From Ensifer sp. LCM 4579 (GTDB taxonomy: Bacteria; Pseudomonadota; Alphaproteobacteria; Rhizobiales; Rhizobiaceae): a stretch of DNA of 63,918 nucleotides. The first letter of the stretch is position 1; each line of letters starts with the position of its first letter. Under the pieces are notes generated by a model. That model made no database searches, had not been told where the DNA came from, and saw nothing but the letters and a program-made list of their open reading frames with translations. The stretch is from positions 75,518-139,435 of the forward strand of contig NZ_MDDV01000001.1 of the NCBI RefSeq assembly GCF_001854885.1, written 5' to 3'. The position numbers were made by a program, and so were the translations under genes. This document shows, in pieces, positions 18,477 to 26,532 of the stretch.

Positions 18477-19045
18477 TGCTCAAGCTCCTTTTCACCGGGG
18501 TCTGGGTCTGCGCCGTTACGCTCGGATCGGTCTATTTTTCGATGCAATACGCGTCGGCGCCCGTTCTCTCCGATGCGGAGGCCGAGCGGCGGGCCTCGGA
18601 GGAGTATGTGCCGGGTGAAATCATCACCGTTCCGGTGATCAAGGACGGCTCCGTCCAGGGCTATTTCCTGGCGAAATTGTCCTTTTCCGCCAAGCGGGAA
18701 GGGATAGCGAAGCTGCACGCGCCGCTCCGCCAACTCGTTACCGACGAACTTTACGATCTGCTCGTCGGGTCGAAGTTCATCGACGTCGCCGACACCGGCT
18801 CGTTCGACTTGCCGGACTTCAAGCTCCGGGTGAAGGACGGCCTGAATGGCAAGCTTGGCGGAGAAGTGATTACCGAAGTGCTGGTCGAGCAGCTCGAATA
18901 TCTGAGCAAGCTGGATGTGGAGCGCGCCTCGAGCGGACAGGCCATCGCTTACGACAAGCCGGCGCCCGTCGTCGACAGGAACGGCAATGTTGCCGCCGAC
19001 AAGCTTCCGGAAGCGGCGGTCAAGGCAAGCGGCAGCGCACACTGA
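18476..19045 (+). CDS. FliL-like membrane-anchored periplasmic protein
   Basis: A 189-residue protein with an N-terminal membrane anchor (residues about 3-25, LKLLFTGVWVCAVTLGSVYF) and a periplasmic domain. Residues about 80-140 (LRQLVTDELYDLLVGSKFID, then LRVKDGLNGKLGGEVITEVL and VEQLEYLSK) resemble the C-terminal FliL layout, in which a short helix is followed by a helix, LNxxLGxxxVxxVxFxEFxxQ-like ending. FliL supports the stator at the basal body. It may be a second, divergent FliL or an unrelated protein; it is at the end of the flagellar run and convergent with the next gene. Confidence 0.5.
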   Translation: MLKLLFTGVWVCAVTLGSVYFSMQYASAPVLSDAEAERRASEEYVPGEIITVPVIKDGSVQGYFLAKLSFSAKREGIAKLHAPLRQLVTDELYDLLVGSKFIDVADTGSFDLPDFKLRVKDGLNGKLGGEVITEVLVEQLEYLSKLDVERASSGQAIAYDKPAPVVDRNGNVAADKLPEAAVKASGSAH

Positions 19046-19063
19046 CGAACAGTCGCCGTTGTC

Positions 19064-20053
19064 TCAGCGGAACTGGTCCTTCTCGCGGTCTTCTTGGACC
19101 AGGCCGAACTCGGCCATGACGCGCCCTCGCGCCACGTGGAGATAGTGGAGGGCGGCGAAGGCAAGCCCTGTTTCCGCCCAAAGCTTCACCCCGCGCGGCA
19201 GCGACGTGCTCATGAGTGCCAGGGATGTGCCGAGCCTCTTCAACCGGCCGGCCAGAGTCGGATCGCGGCGACGCGCGAGATAGGCCGAAACCCTGCCGCG
19301 GCGAAGGCTCCTGGCGCGAACCCATGCGGCGATCGCGCGGTTCTCGGGCACCGTCTGCGTCACCCAGGCATCCGCGGCCCAGGCAAAGGAGAACCCTGCA
19401 GCCTTGCACCGCTGGAACAGATCCAACGCGCAGCCGCCGGCGACGTCCACGGCGGGATCGAGGAACGGCTGCGGCATCGCCTCAAGCACCGCCCGCGCCA
19501 CGAGAATGTTGCTCGCGGAATAAAGCATCGGCACCGGTCCAGTGACGTCGTAGGCGGGCGCGAACACGGGGTGCCGCTTCCATCGCTGATCCTGCGGATG
19601 CTCGAACACCGGCAGTTGCGGGCCGCCGACGATATCCGCCCCGTAGGCTTCCTGCACAGCCATGAGGCCGTCCAACCATTCGGGCGCCGCGACCTCGTCA
19701 TCGCCGATAACGGCGATCGCATGTAGATTGGGATAAAGTTCGAGGGCCGTCGACAACGCGGCATTCAAGGCGTGGCATCGTCCATGCCTGCGACAGATGA
19801 TCACCGCGGAATCGGACGGACGACTGAGGAAGAAGGCTTTGGCTGCCTCTGCGCCTGCCGGTTGCTCCTTGTCCTCTTCGACGACCAGCGTCGCCAAAGG
19901 GACGTCGGGGCGCTGCGAAACGATCGTCTTCAGCGTATTGACGAGACGTTCCGGACTGCGGAATGTCGGGACCACCACGACGAGATCGACATCGGCCCTG
20001 TCTTCGAGCTCGCTTTGGAAATGGATGGAAATATCCTGCCCGTTCGGCGCCAT
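19064..20053 (-). CDS. family 2 glycosyltransferase
   Basis: A 329-residue enzyme of the GT-A fold. The N-terminal Rossmann-like strand (DLVVVVPTFRSPERLVNTLK), the short basic segment CRRHGRCHALNAAL and the acidic metal/nucleotide-sugar motif GDDE (residues 117-120) are typical for GT2 enzymes. The C-terminus (about 255-320) is basic with a hydrophobic amphipathic stretch, suggesting peripheral membrane binding. Substrate is unknown; being next to flagellar genes it could act in surface polysaccharide or flagellin glycosylation, but nothing in the sequence decides this. It is convergent with the FliL-like gene. Confidence 0.85.
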   Translation of the reverse strand: MAPNGQDISIHFQSELEDRADVDLVVVVPTFRSPERLVNTLKTIVSQRPDVPLATLVVEEDKEQPAGAEAAKAFFLSRPSDSAVIICRRHGRCHALNAALSTALELYPNLHAIAVIGDDEVAAPEWLDGLMAVQEAYGADIVGGPQLPVFEHPQDQRWKRHPVFAPAYDVTGPVPMLYSASNILVARAVLEAMPQPFLDPAVDVAGGCALDLFQRCKAAGFSFAWAADAWVTQTVPENRAIAAWVRARSLRRGRVSAYLARRRDPTLAGRLKRLGTSLALMSTSLPRGVKLWAETGLAFAALHYLHVARGRVMAEFGLVQEDREKDQFR

Positions 20054-20422
20054 TGAAAAACCCGCACGCAGACCTCAGGGAAATATTAAAGCAGTCTTCC
20101 TAAACGCATGCTGAATAAAAACAATTCTACCACCGACGCGGTTTGCGCGTAATGCCAAGTGAGCCGTCGGCCGAGCGTTCGGCGACCACGCCACGGCTTG
20201 CTCTTCGAAGTGCTGCAGTGATCCTTCCGTTTCTCGCATGCGATTCCACTGCTCTTTCACGGATGCAAGGAAATGCGGCCGTTGCCGCGCGAGCAGACCG
20301 TCGTTCCCCGTTTAGGCCCTTGCATTTATCCATTTGGGACAGCATAGGGCGCAGGCAGGCAATTGCGCCACTGCGCGCTGACTAGAGTGAGCCGGCAAGA
20401 GGGACTAACCGGGAGATATGCC
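20054..20422. other. intergenic region between glycosyltransferase and folD
   Basis: A 369-bp divergent intergenic region. Short open frames on both strands lack ribosome-binding sites and read like low-quality arginine-rich noise. The left end is AT-rich (GGAAATATTAAAG, GAATAAAAACAATTC) and likely holds the glycosyltransferase promoter. I see no repeat or RNA gene. Confidence 0.5.
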
Positions 20423-21322
20423 GTGACGACTGTGATTGATGGCAAGGCCGTTGCCGCTTCGGTCATCGAAACCGTGAAATCAGCCACCAGGGCTCTTGAG
20501 GCCGAGGCAGGTGTTCGGGCGGGGCTCGCGGTCGTCATCGTCGGAGACGATCCGGCAAGTCACGCCTATGTGTCTGCAAAGAGCAAGATGGCCAAGGAAT
20601 GCGGCTTCCTTTCGGTCCAGCATACCTTGCCGACGGAGACAACGCAGGAGGAACTCGCAGCGCTGGTCGGCGAACTCAATGCGGACCCGTCCATCCACGG
20701 CATTCTCGTACAGTTGCCGCTGCCGAAGCACCTGCATTCGGAGTCGATCATTCAGTCGATCCTTCCGGAGAAAGACGTCGACGGCCTGCATATCGTCAAT
20801 GCCGGCAAGGTCGCAACCGGCGACCTGGAAGGCGGGCTCGTCTCCTGTACGCCGGCCGGCGCCATGGTCTTCGTGCGCCGTACCCACGGAGAGGACCTCT
20901 CCGGCCTCAACGCCGTCGTCATCGGGCGCTCCAATCTGTTCGGCAAACCGATGTCGGCGCTGCTTCTCGCCGCCAACGCCACGGTCACGACCGCGCACTC
21001 GCGCACCAGGGACCTGCCGGCCGTCTGCCGCAAGGCCGATATCCTGGTGGCGGCGGTCGGTCGCCCGGAAATGGTCAAGGCGGACTGGGTGAAGCCCGGC
21101 GCAATGGTCATCGATGTCGGCATCAACCGCGTGCCCGCACCGGAGCGTGGCGAGGGCAAGACGAAGCTCGTCGGCGACGTGGCCTTCGACGAGTGCGCCG
21201 AGGTCGCAAGCGTGATCACGCCGGTACCGGGTGGCGTCGGACCGATGACGATCGCCATGCTGATGGCGAATACGATCATTGCCGCGCATCGCAAGGCCGG
21301 CCGCAAACCGCCGAAATTCTGA
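20423..21322 (+). CDS. folD: bifunctional methylenetetrahydrofolate dehydrogenase/cyclohydrolase FolD
   Basis: A 299-residue enzyme of one-carbon metabolism, interconverting 5,10-methylene-, methenyl- and 10-formyl-tetrahydrofolate with NADP. The folate site motif [15 protein letters not shown] contains the catalytic lysine (Lys53) and tyrosine (Tyr49); the dinucleotide site shows [15 protein letters not shown]; the C-terminal [19 protein letters not shown] is the family signature. The start is a GTG preceded by GGGAGATAT; no in-frame ATG fits better, and this start gives the usual family length. Confidence 0.97.
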   Translation: MTTVIDGKAVAASVIETVKSATRALEAEAGVRAGLAVVIVGDDPASHAYVSAKSKMAKECGFLSVQHTLPTETTQEELAALVGELNADPSIHGILVQLPLPKHLHSESIIQSILPEKDVDGLHIVNAGKVATGDLEGGLVSCTPAGAMVFVRRTHGEDLSGLNAVVIGRSNLFGKPMSALLLAANATVTTAHSRTRDLPAVCRKADILVAAVGRPEMVKADWVKPGAMVIDVGINRVPAPERGEGKTKLVGDVAFDECAEVASVITPVPGGVGPMTIAMLMANTIIAAHRKAGRKPPKF

Positions 21323-21416
21323 GCATCACCTGCCGCGAAAGCAGGCTTGCAGCGCCGCGCATCGGACGCGCGGGCATGAGCCTTGCAATCGAAAAGATGG
21401 GCGGTAGGCCTCGGTG

Positions 21417-22448
21417 CTATCGCCCCGGCGCCGAACCCGTCGAGGCGCGTACGACCAGCTCGGCGCGCCAGAGTTCTTGCTGCGGATAGTCGCCACGATT
21501 GAGTATGCTGGCGATCAGGCGCGTGGCAATGCGTGCGCCGGCTGCCCTGAGCGAAGAGCGCGTGGTCGTCAGCGGCACGCTGAAATTCTCCGGCTTCAAC
21601 ATCGGCAGCACGTCGTCATGGGCGATGACCGAAATGTCGCGGCCGATGCCGAGTCCCGCCTGATTGATCGCCCGCACGACACCGAGCGCCAGAACGGTAC
21701 TGGAGCAGAGGACGGCCGTCGGAGGGTCCGGCCGCTGCAGAAAAGATTGCATGCTCCTGTAGCCGTATTCGTCCGTCATCACCGAATGGTGGACGAGCGC
21801 CTCGTCATGATGGAGGCCCCATTCTTCGAGCGCCAGCATCAGCCCCTTTTTGCGACGGAGGGAAAAGGCGAGATATTCCGGTCCGTTGATCAATGCGATC
21901 CGATGATGGCCGAGCTGGAGCAGGAGCTTGGCCGCGTCGTAGAACGCACGCGTATTGTCGACATCGAGAAAGGGATAATCGCGTGGCCCGCCTATCGAAC
22001 GGCCGTGCACGACGAAGGGGATGGAGAGCGATTTCAGTATCGGAATGCGCGGATCGTTCCGGCGCATGTAGGCCAGGAAAACCGCGTCGACATTGCCGCT
22101 CGCGGCAAGCCGCCGAAACGTCGCTTCCTCGTCATCGGGGGCGCTCGGATTGAGCACGAAATGGAAGTCGTGCTTCAGTGCCTCCTCGGCGAGGCCCGCC
22201 AGGAACTCCCCGAAATGAATGTCGGAATCAATGCCGGATGCAATCGGCATCACGAGGCCGATCGAATAGGCTTTTCCCGTGGCGAGCCGCTGGGCCGCCC
22301 GGTTCGGGCGGTAGCCGGTGGTGCGCACCGCATCGAGCACCCGCCGGCGTGTTTCCGCATTGACTTCCGGATAGCCGTTGAGCGCGCGGCTGACCGTCGT
22401 CTGGGACAGGCCGAGTAGCTCCGCCAGCTGCTTCAGATTGACCGCCAT
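21417..22448 (-). CDS. aglR: LacI-family repressor of alpha-glucoside utilisation AglR
   Basis: A 343-residue LacI/GalR regulator. The N-terminal helix-turn-helix is clear (NLKQLAELLGLSQTTVSRAL, then NGYPEVNAETRRRV), followed by the hinge and a periplasmic-binding-like effector domain (GLVMPIAS ... VFLAYMRRNDPRIP ... LGHHRIALINGP). It is divergent from aglE, with two palindromic operators in between, one of them 13 bases from its own start codon, so it probably controls both itself and the agl operon. The chosen start places the HTH at the usual N-terminal position. Confidence 0.95.
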   Translation of the reverse strand: MAVNLKQLAELLGLSQTTVSRALNGYPEVNAETRRRVLDAVRTTGYRPNRAAQRLATGKAYSIGLVMPIASGIDSDIHFGEFLAGLAEEALKHDFHFVLNPSAPDDEEATFRRLAASGNVDAVFLAYMRRNDPRIPILKSLSIPFVVHGRSIGGPRDYPFLDVDNTRAFYDAAKLLLQLGHHRIALINGPEYLAFSLRRKKGLMLALEEWGLHHDEALVHHSVMTDEYGYRSMQSFLQRPDPPTAVLCSSTVLALGVVRAINQAGLGIGRDISVIAHDDVLPMLKPENFSVPLTTTRSSLRAAGARIATRLIASILNRGDYPQQELWRAELVVRASTGSAPGR

Positions 22449-22460
22449 GGTCGGAATCCT

Positions 22461-22474
22461 CCAAAGCGCTTTGG
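22461..22474. promoter_or_regulatory. LacI-type operator next to aglR start
   Basis: CCAAAGCGCTTTGG is a perfect 14-bp palindrome with the central CG typical of LacI-family operators. It lies 13 bp upstream of the aglR start codon, which suggests autoregulation. A half-site AGCGCTTT follows at 22504-22511. Confidence 0.7.
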
Positions 22475-22560
22475 ATACCTGTGTCATTTTTGTCGTATTC
22501 ACTAGCGCTTTTTCTATCTGTACCATTCGTACGATGGTGGAAGAAAGCGGAAAATCCTTG

Positions 22561-22575
22561 TTTTGCATTGCAAAA
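22561..22575. promoter_or_regulatory. 15-bp palindrome in aglR-aglE intergenic region
   Basis: TTTTGCATTGCAAAA is a perfect odd palindrome midway between the two AglR-type operators. It differs from them (no central AGCGCT), so it may bind a second regulator or be a chance AT-rich symmetry. Confidence 0.35.
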
Positions 22576-22653
22576 TTCGCCTCGCAGCGCAAAACGCGCT
22601 CCCTGGAGGAAATCTCTTGACTCTTTCTCGGTTGCAATGGAGTGTTGGCGAAC

Positions 22654-22667
22654 TCAAAGCGCTTTGA
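22654..22667. promoter_or_regulatory. LacI-type operator upstream of aglE
   Basis: TCAAAGCGCTTTGA is a perfect 14-bp palindrome sharing the 12-bp core CAAAGCGCTTTG with the site at 22461, 193 bp away. A possible -35 element TTGACT (22617-22622) lies shortly before it, so a bound repressor would cover the aglE promoter. Two equal sites this far apart could also allow looping. Confidence 0.75.
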
Positions 22668-22730
22668 ATTTTGCGCGTTGACGATCCGGCCCGCGGCGAG
22701 ACGTCGGGCTTTTTTCGGGAGGACTTGAAC

Positions 22731-24089
22731 GTGAAGACATCATTGCTGATGGGAGTGGCGGCGCTCGCGTTGCTTGCGGGTGGCGCCAGTGCTGCCGACC
22801 TGAAGTTTCAGCCGGGCGAGGATTCGAAATTCAATTGGGCGAGCTTTGAGGAATTCAAGAGCGCGCATGACCTGAAGGGTCAGACGCTGACGATCTTTGG
22901 TCCCTGGCGCGGCGAGGACGAGGCGCTGTTCAAGAGCGTCTACGCGTATTTCGCCGAAGCCACCGGCGTCGAGGTCAAGTATTCGTCCTCCGAGAACTAC
23001 GAGCAGCAGATCGTCATCGACACGCAAGCCGGCAGCCCGCCGGATGTGGCAATCCTTCCGCAGCCGGGCCTGATTGCCGACCTTGCCTCCAAGGGCTACC
23101 TGACGCCGCTTGGCGACGAGACGAAGCAATGGCTGCTCGACAACTATTCCGCCGGCCAATCCTGGGTCGATCTCGCGACCTATAACGGCAAGGACGGCGC
23201 GCCGGCCCTTTACGGCTTCCCCTATAAAATCGACGTCAAGTCTCTCGTTTGGTACGTGCCGGAGAACTTCGAGGACGCCGGCTATGAAGTGCCGAAGACG
23301 ATGGAGGAACTGAAGGCGCTGACCGAGAAGATCGCCGCTGATGGCGGGAAGCCCTGGTGCATCGGGCTCGGATCCGGCGGTGCGACGGGATGGCCGGCTA
23401 CCGACTGGGTCGAGGACCTGATGCTGCGCACGCAGCCCCCGGAGGTCTACGACAAGTGGGTCACCAACGAAATTCCCTTTACCGATCCGGCCGTCGTCGG
23501 CGCGATCGAGGAGTTCGGTTGGTTCGCACGCAACGACGCGTTCGTCGACGGCGGCGCCGCAGCCGTCGCGTCGACGGATTTCCGCGACAGCCCGAAAGGA
23601 CTCTTTGCGTCGCCTCCGAAGTGCTACCTGCACCACCAGGCCTCGTTCATTCCGTCCTTCTTCCCGGAGGGCACGGTGGTGGGCGAGGATGCCGACTTCT
23701 TCTACATGCCTCCTTACGAGAGCAAGAAGGAACTCGGCAATCCAGTGCTCGGCGCCGGCACGCTTGCAATGATCACCAAGGACACGCCGGCCGCACGCGC
23801 TTTCATCGACTTCCTCAAGACGCCGATCGCGCACGAAGTGTGGATGGCGCAGACGAGCTTCCTGACGCCGTATAAGGGCGTCAATGTCGACGTCTATGGC
23901 AATCCGCCGCTCAAGAAGCAGGGCGAAATCCTGCTGAGCGCCACCACCTTCCGTTTTGACGGTTCCGACCTGATGCCAGGCAAGATCGGAGCAGGTGCCT
24001 TCTGGACCGGCATGGTCGACTTCGTCGGCGGCAAGTCCGCGGAAGACGTTGCAGCCGACGTGCAGAAGGCCTGGGACGCCATCAAGTAG
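22731..24089 (+). CDS. aglE: alpha-glucoside ABC transporter, substrate-binding protein AglE
   Basis: A 452-residue periplasmic binding protein of family 1. A signal peptide spans about residues 1-20 (KTSLLMGVAALALLAGGASA), cleaved before ADLKF. The mature part has the family pattern: LTIFGPWRGEDEALF, a typical VIDTQAGSPPDVAILPQPGL segment and a C-terminal DVQKAWDAIK. The start is GTG with CGGGAGG nearby; it puts the signal sequence at the N-terminus. In S. meliloti AglEFGK imports sucrose, maltose and trehalose (known for the family). It is followed by a stable hairpin that may protect its mRNA. Confidence 0.95.
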   Translation: MKTSLLMGVAALALLAGGASAADLKFQPGEDSKFNWASFEEFKSAHDLKGQTLTIFGPWRGEDEALFKSVYAYFAEATGVEVKYSSSENYEQQIVIDTQAGSPPDVAILPQPGLIADLASKGYLTPLGDETKQWLLDNYSAGQSWVDLATYNGKDGAPALYGFPYKIDVKSLVWYVPENFEDAGYEVPKTMEELKALTEKIAADGGKPWCIGLGSGGATGWPATDWVEDLMLRTQPPEVYDKWVTNEIPFTDPAVVGAIEEFGWFARNDAFVDGGAAAVASTDFRDSPKGLFASPPKCYLHHQASFIPSFFPEGTVVGEDADFFYMPPYESKKELGNPVLGAGTLAMITKDTPAARAFIDFLKTPIAHEVWMAQTSFLTPYKGVNVDVYGNPPLKKQGEILLSATTFRFDGSDLMPGKIGAGAFWTGMVDFVGGKSAEDVAADVQKAWDAIK

Positions 24090-24102
24090 CGTCGAAGCAA
24101 GC

Positions 24103-24129
24103 GGCGGACGACGGAGCGCGTCGTCCGCC
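24103..24129 (+). terminator. strong hairpin after aglE
   Basis: GGCGGACGAC (24103-24112) pairs perfectly with GTCGTCCGCC (24120-24129), with a 7-base loop. No T-run follows, so it is more likely an mRNA-stabilising or attenuating structure that allows more binding protein than permease to be made. The rest of the 261-bp aglE-aglF gap shows no gene. Confidence 0.6.
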
Positions 24130-24350
24130 ATCCGGCCAACTCGGATTGTCCGTGCGGGGCGGGCAGTCGGAAACTATAGCACCGCGCGCCCTAATCGACG
24201 CACAACGGTCGCCGTAGCACCTTGAACTGCCGCATGTCTTTGTCCTTAAATCGAGGGCGATCTGAGGAGACAATGCTATTAGAACGGTAGGGCCGCCAAG
24301 GTGATGCGCCGGGCGCCGGTTCCGCTCGCATGTGAGGGGAGGGATGTGTC

Positions 24351-25358
24351 ATGCAGCTGATTGCTGCAATCGTCACGATGATAGCGGGCGTTCTGGCCTG
24401 TGCCGCCTATTTCTGGGCCACCAACTTCGTTCTCGACTGGATTTTTCCGTCAAAGGGCCTGTCGGGGGCTGCCGCGTCGCGCAATCTGCGCATCACCAAT
24501 GCGATCCGGCCCTGGCTGTTCCTGGCGCCGGCCCTTTTCGCGCTGACGATCTATCTGATCTACCCGGTCATTCAGTCCGTCTATCTAAGCTTTCACGGTC
24601 GCGCCGGACAGAATTTCGTCGGGCTGCGCAACTACGCCTGGATGGTCAATGACGGCGAATTCCGCCAGTCGATCTTCAACAATTTCCTCTGGCTGCTCGT
24701 CGTGCCGGCGCTGTCCACCTTCTTTGGCCTCATCATCGCGGCCCTGACGGACCGCATCTGGTGGGGCAACATCGCTAAGACGCTGATCTTCATGCCGATG
24801 GCGATTTCCTTCGTGGGGGCCGCCGTCATCTGGAAGTTCATCTATGACTACCGGTCCGCCGGCTCCGAGCAGATCGGTCTCCTGAACGCCATCGTCGTTG
24901 CCCTCGGAGGCGAGCCGCAGGCCTGGATTACGCTGCCCTTCTGGAACAATTTCTTCCTGATGGTCATCCTGATCTGGATACAGACCGGCTTTGCCATGGT
25001 CATCCTGTCGGCGGCACTGCGCGGCATTCCGGAGGAGACGATCGAGGCCGCGGTGATCGATGGCGCCAATGGCTGGCAGATCTTCTTCAAGATCATGGTT
25101 CCCCAGATCTGGGGGACGATCGCCGTCGTCTGGACCACCATCACCATCCTCGTTCTCAAGGTCTTCGATATCGTGCTGGCGATGACGAATGGGCAATGGC
25201 AGAGCCAGGTGCTCGCCAACCTGATGTTCGACTGGATGTTCCGCGGCGGCGGCGATTTCGGCCGCGGCGCCTCGATCGCCGTCGTCATCATGATCCTCGT
25301 CATTCCGATCATGATCTGGAACATCCGCAATGCGGCCAAGGAAACGGCAGGACACTGA
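24351..25358 (+). CDS. aglF: alpha-glucoside ABC transporter permease AglF
   Basis: A 335-residue inner-membrane permease of the MalF type with about seven or eight membrane helices. The EAA loop that contacts the ATPase is visible near residue 225 (EETIEAAVIDGANGWQIFFK). The ATG has a GGGAGGGA ribosome-binding site. aglG begins one base after its stop, so the two permeases are translationally coupled. Confidence 0.95.
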   Translation: MQLIAAIVTMIAGVLACAAYFWATNFVLDWIFPSKGLSGAAASRNLRITNAIRPWLFLAPALFALTIYLIYPVIQSVYLSFHGRAGQNFVGLRNYAWMVNDGEFRQSIFNNFLWLLVVPALSTFFGLIIAALTDRIWWGNIAKTLIFMPMAISFVGAAVIWKFIYDYRSAGSEQIGLLNAIVVALGGEPQAWITLPFWNNFFLMVILIWIQTGFAMVILSAALRGIPEETIEAAVIDGANGWQIFFKIMVPQIWGTIAVVWTTITILVLKVFDIVLAMTNGQWQSQVLANLMFDWMFRGGGDFGRGASIAVVIMILVIPIMIWNIRNAAKETAGH

Positions 25359-25359
25359 C

Positions 25360-26505
25360 ATGACCACGTCAAAACGCTCCCCGCTCACCTGGGCTGTCCA
25401 TCTTTCCGTGCTGCTGCTGGTGCTTCTCTGGACACTCCCGACCGCCGGCCTTCTAATCTCGTCGCTGCGCGACAAGGACCAATTGGCCGTTTCAGGCTGG
25501 TGGACGGCGCTTTCCACGTCGTCGCGCAACGATGTCGCGCGCGCACCGTCGTCCGAAAGCCAGATCGAACGGGACGGCACCTTCGTCATTGCCGGCAATC
25601 TGCTGCAAGGCCAGGGCGGCGAGATTTCCGCCTTCGGCTTCTCCAGCCGCGAACCCACCGCATTCAAGCCGGGAGAGACGGCGGAACTCAATGACGGCGA
25701 GAGGTTGACCGTCCAGTCAGACGGCAGCTTTGAGATCGTCTCGGACACCCGTATGGAAGGGTCGCGCGGTCAGCGCATATTCTTCACCGCCTCCACGCCT
25801 CCACGCTTCACGCTCGAAAACTACGGCGAAGTCCTGAGCGCGGCCGGAATCGGCAGATCCTTCATCAATTCGCTGACGGTTGCGGTCCCCTCCACCGTCA
25901 TTCCGATCCTGATCGCGGCCTTCGCGGCCTATGCGCTCGCCTGGATGAGCTTTCCCGGTCGCGCGATCCTGATCGCCGTCGTCGTCGGCCTGCTGGTCGT
26001 GCCGCTGCAGATGTCGCTCATTCCGCTTCTGAGGCTCTATAACGACGTCGGCGCCTTCCTCGGCGTCCCGGCCAAGACCTATATGGGCATATGGCTCGCC
26101 CATACCGGTTTCGGCCTGCCGCTTGCGATCTATCTCCTGCGCAACTACATGGCCGGACTGCCGCGAGAGATCATGGAATCGGCGCGAGTCGATGGCGCCA
26201 GCGACTTCGACATCTTCGTCAAGATCATCCTGCCGCTGTCGTTCCCGGCGCTTGCCTCCTTTGCGATTTTCCAGTTCCTCTGGACCTGGAACGATCTTCT
26301 CGTCGCCATCGTCTTCCTGGGTGCCGGCAATGACCAGCTCGTTCTGACCGGACGCCTCGTCAACCTCCTCGGGTCGCGCGGCGGCAATTGGGAAATTCTC
26401 ACCGCTTCCGCCTTCATCACCATCGTCGTTCCGCTGATCGTGTTCTTCGCGCTGCAACGCTACCTCGTTCGTGGGTTGCTGGCGGGCTCGGTCAAGGGCG
26501 GCTGA
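25360..26505 (+). CDS. aglG: alpha-glucoside ABC transporter permease AglG
   Basis: A 381-residue MalG-type permease. The first membrane helix (about residues 12-34) is followed by an unusually long hydrophilic periplasmic loop (about 45-150, with NDGERLTVQSDGSFEIVSDT), then five more helices. The EAA loop is REIMESARVDGASDFDIFVK. The large loop is characteristic of this subfamily as far as I know, and may contact the binding protein. The ATG one base after the aglF stop is preferred over an in-frame upstream codon inside aglF. Confidence 0.95.
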   Translation: MTTSKRSPLTWAVHLSVLLLVLLWTLPTAGLLISSLRDKDQLAVSGWWTALSTSSRNDVARAPSSESQIERDGTFVIAGNLLQGQGGEISAFGFSSREPTAFKPGETAELNDGERLTVQSDGSFEIVSDTRMEGSRGQRIFFTASTPPRFTLENYGEVLSAAGIGRSFINSLTVAVPSTVIPILIAAFAAYALAWMSFPGRAILIAVVVGLLVVPLQMSLIPLLRLYNDVGAFLGVPAKTYMGIWLAHTGFGLPLAIYLLRNYMAGLPREIMESARVDGASDFDIFVKIILPLSFPALASFAIFQFLWTWNDLLVAIVFLGAGNDQLVLTGRLVNLLGSRGGNWEILTASAFITIVVPLIVFFALQRYLVRGLLAGSVKGG

Positions 26506-26532
26506 CTTCCAGGACAAGGACCGATAAAGCGC

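Noticed and set aside
20143..20385. Possible 80-residue gene before folD
   Set aside because: No ribosome-binding site and no protein-like pattern; region probably holds promoters.
22684..22716. Terminator-like GCCCG...CGGGC plus T-run just before aglE
   Set aside because: The stem is only five base pairs with a long loop; too weak to call an attenuator, although the six T residues are noticeable.
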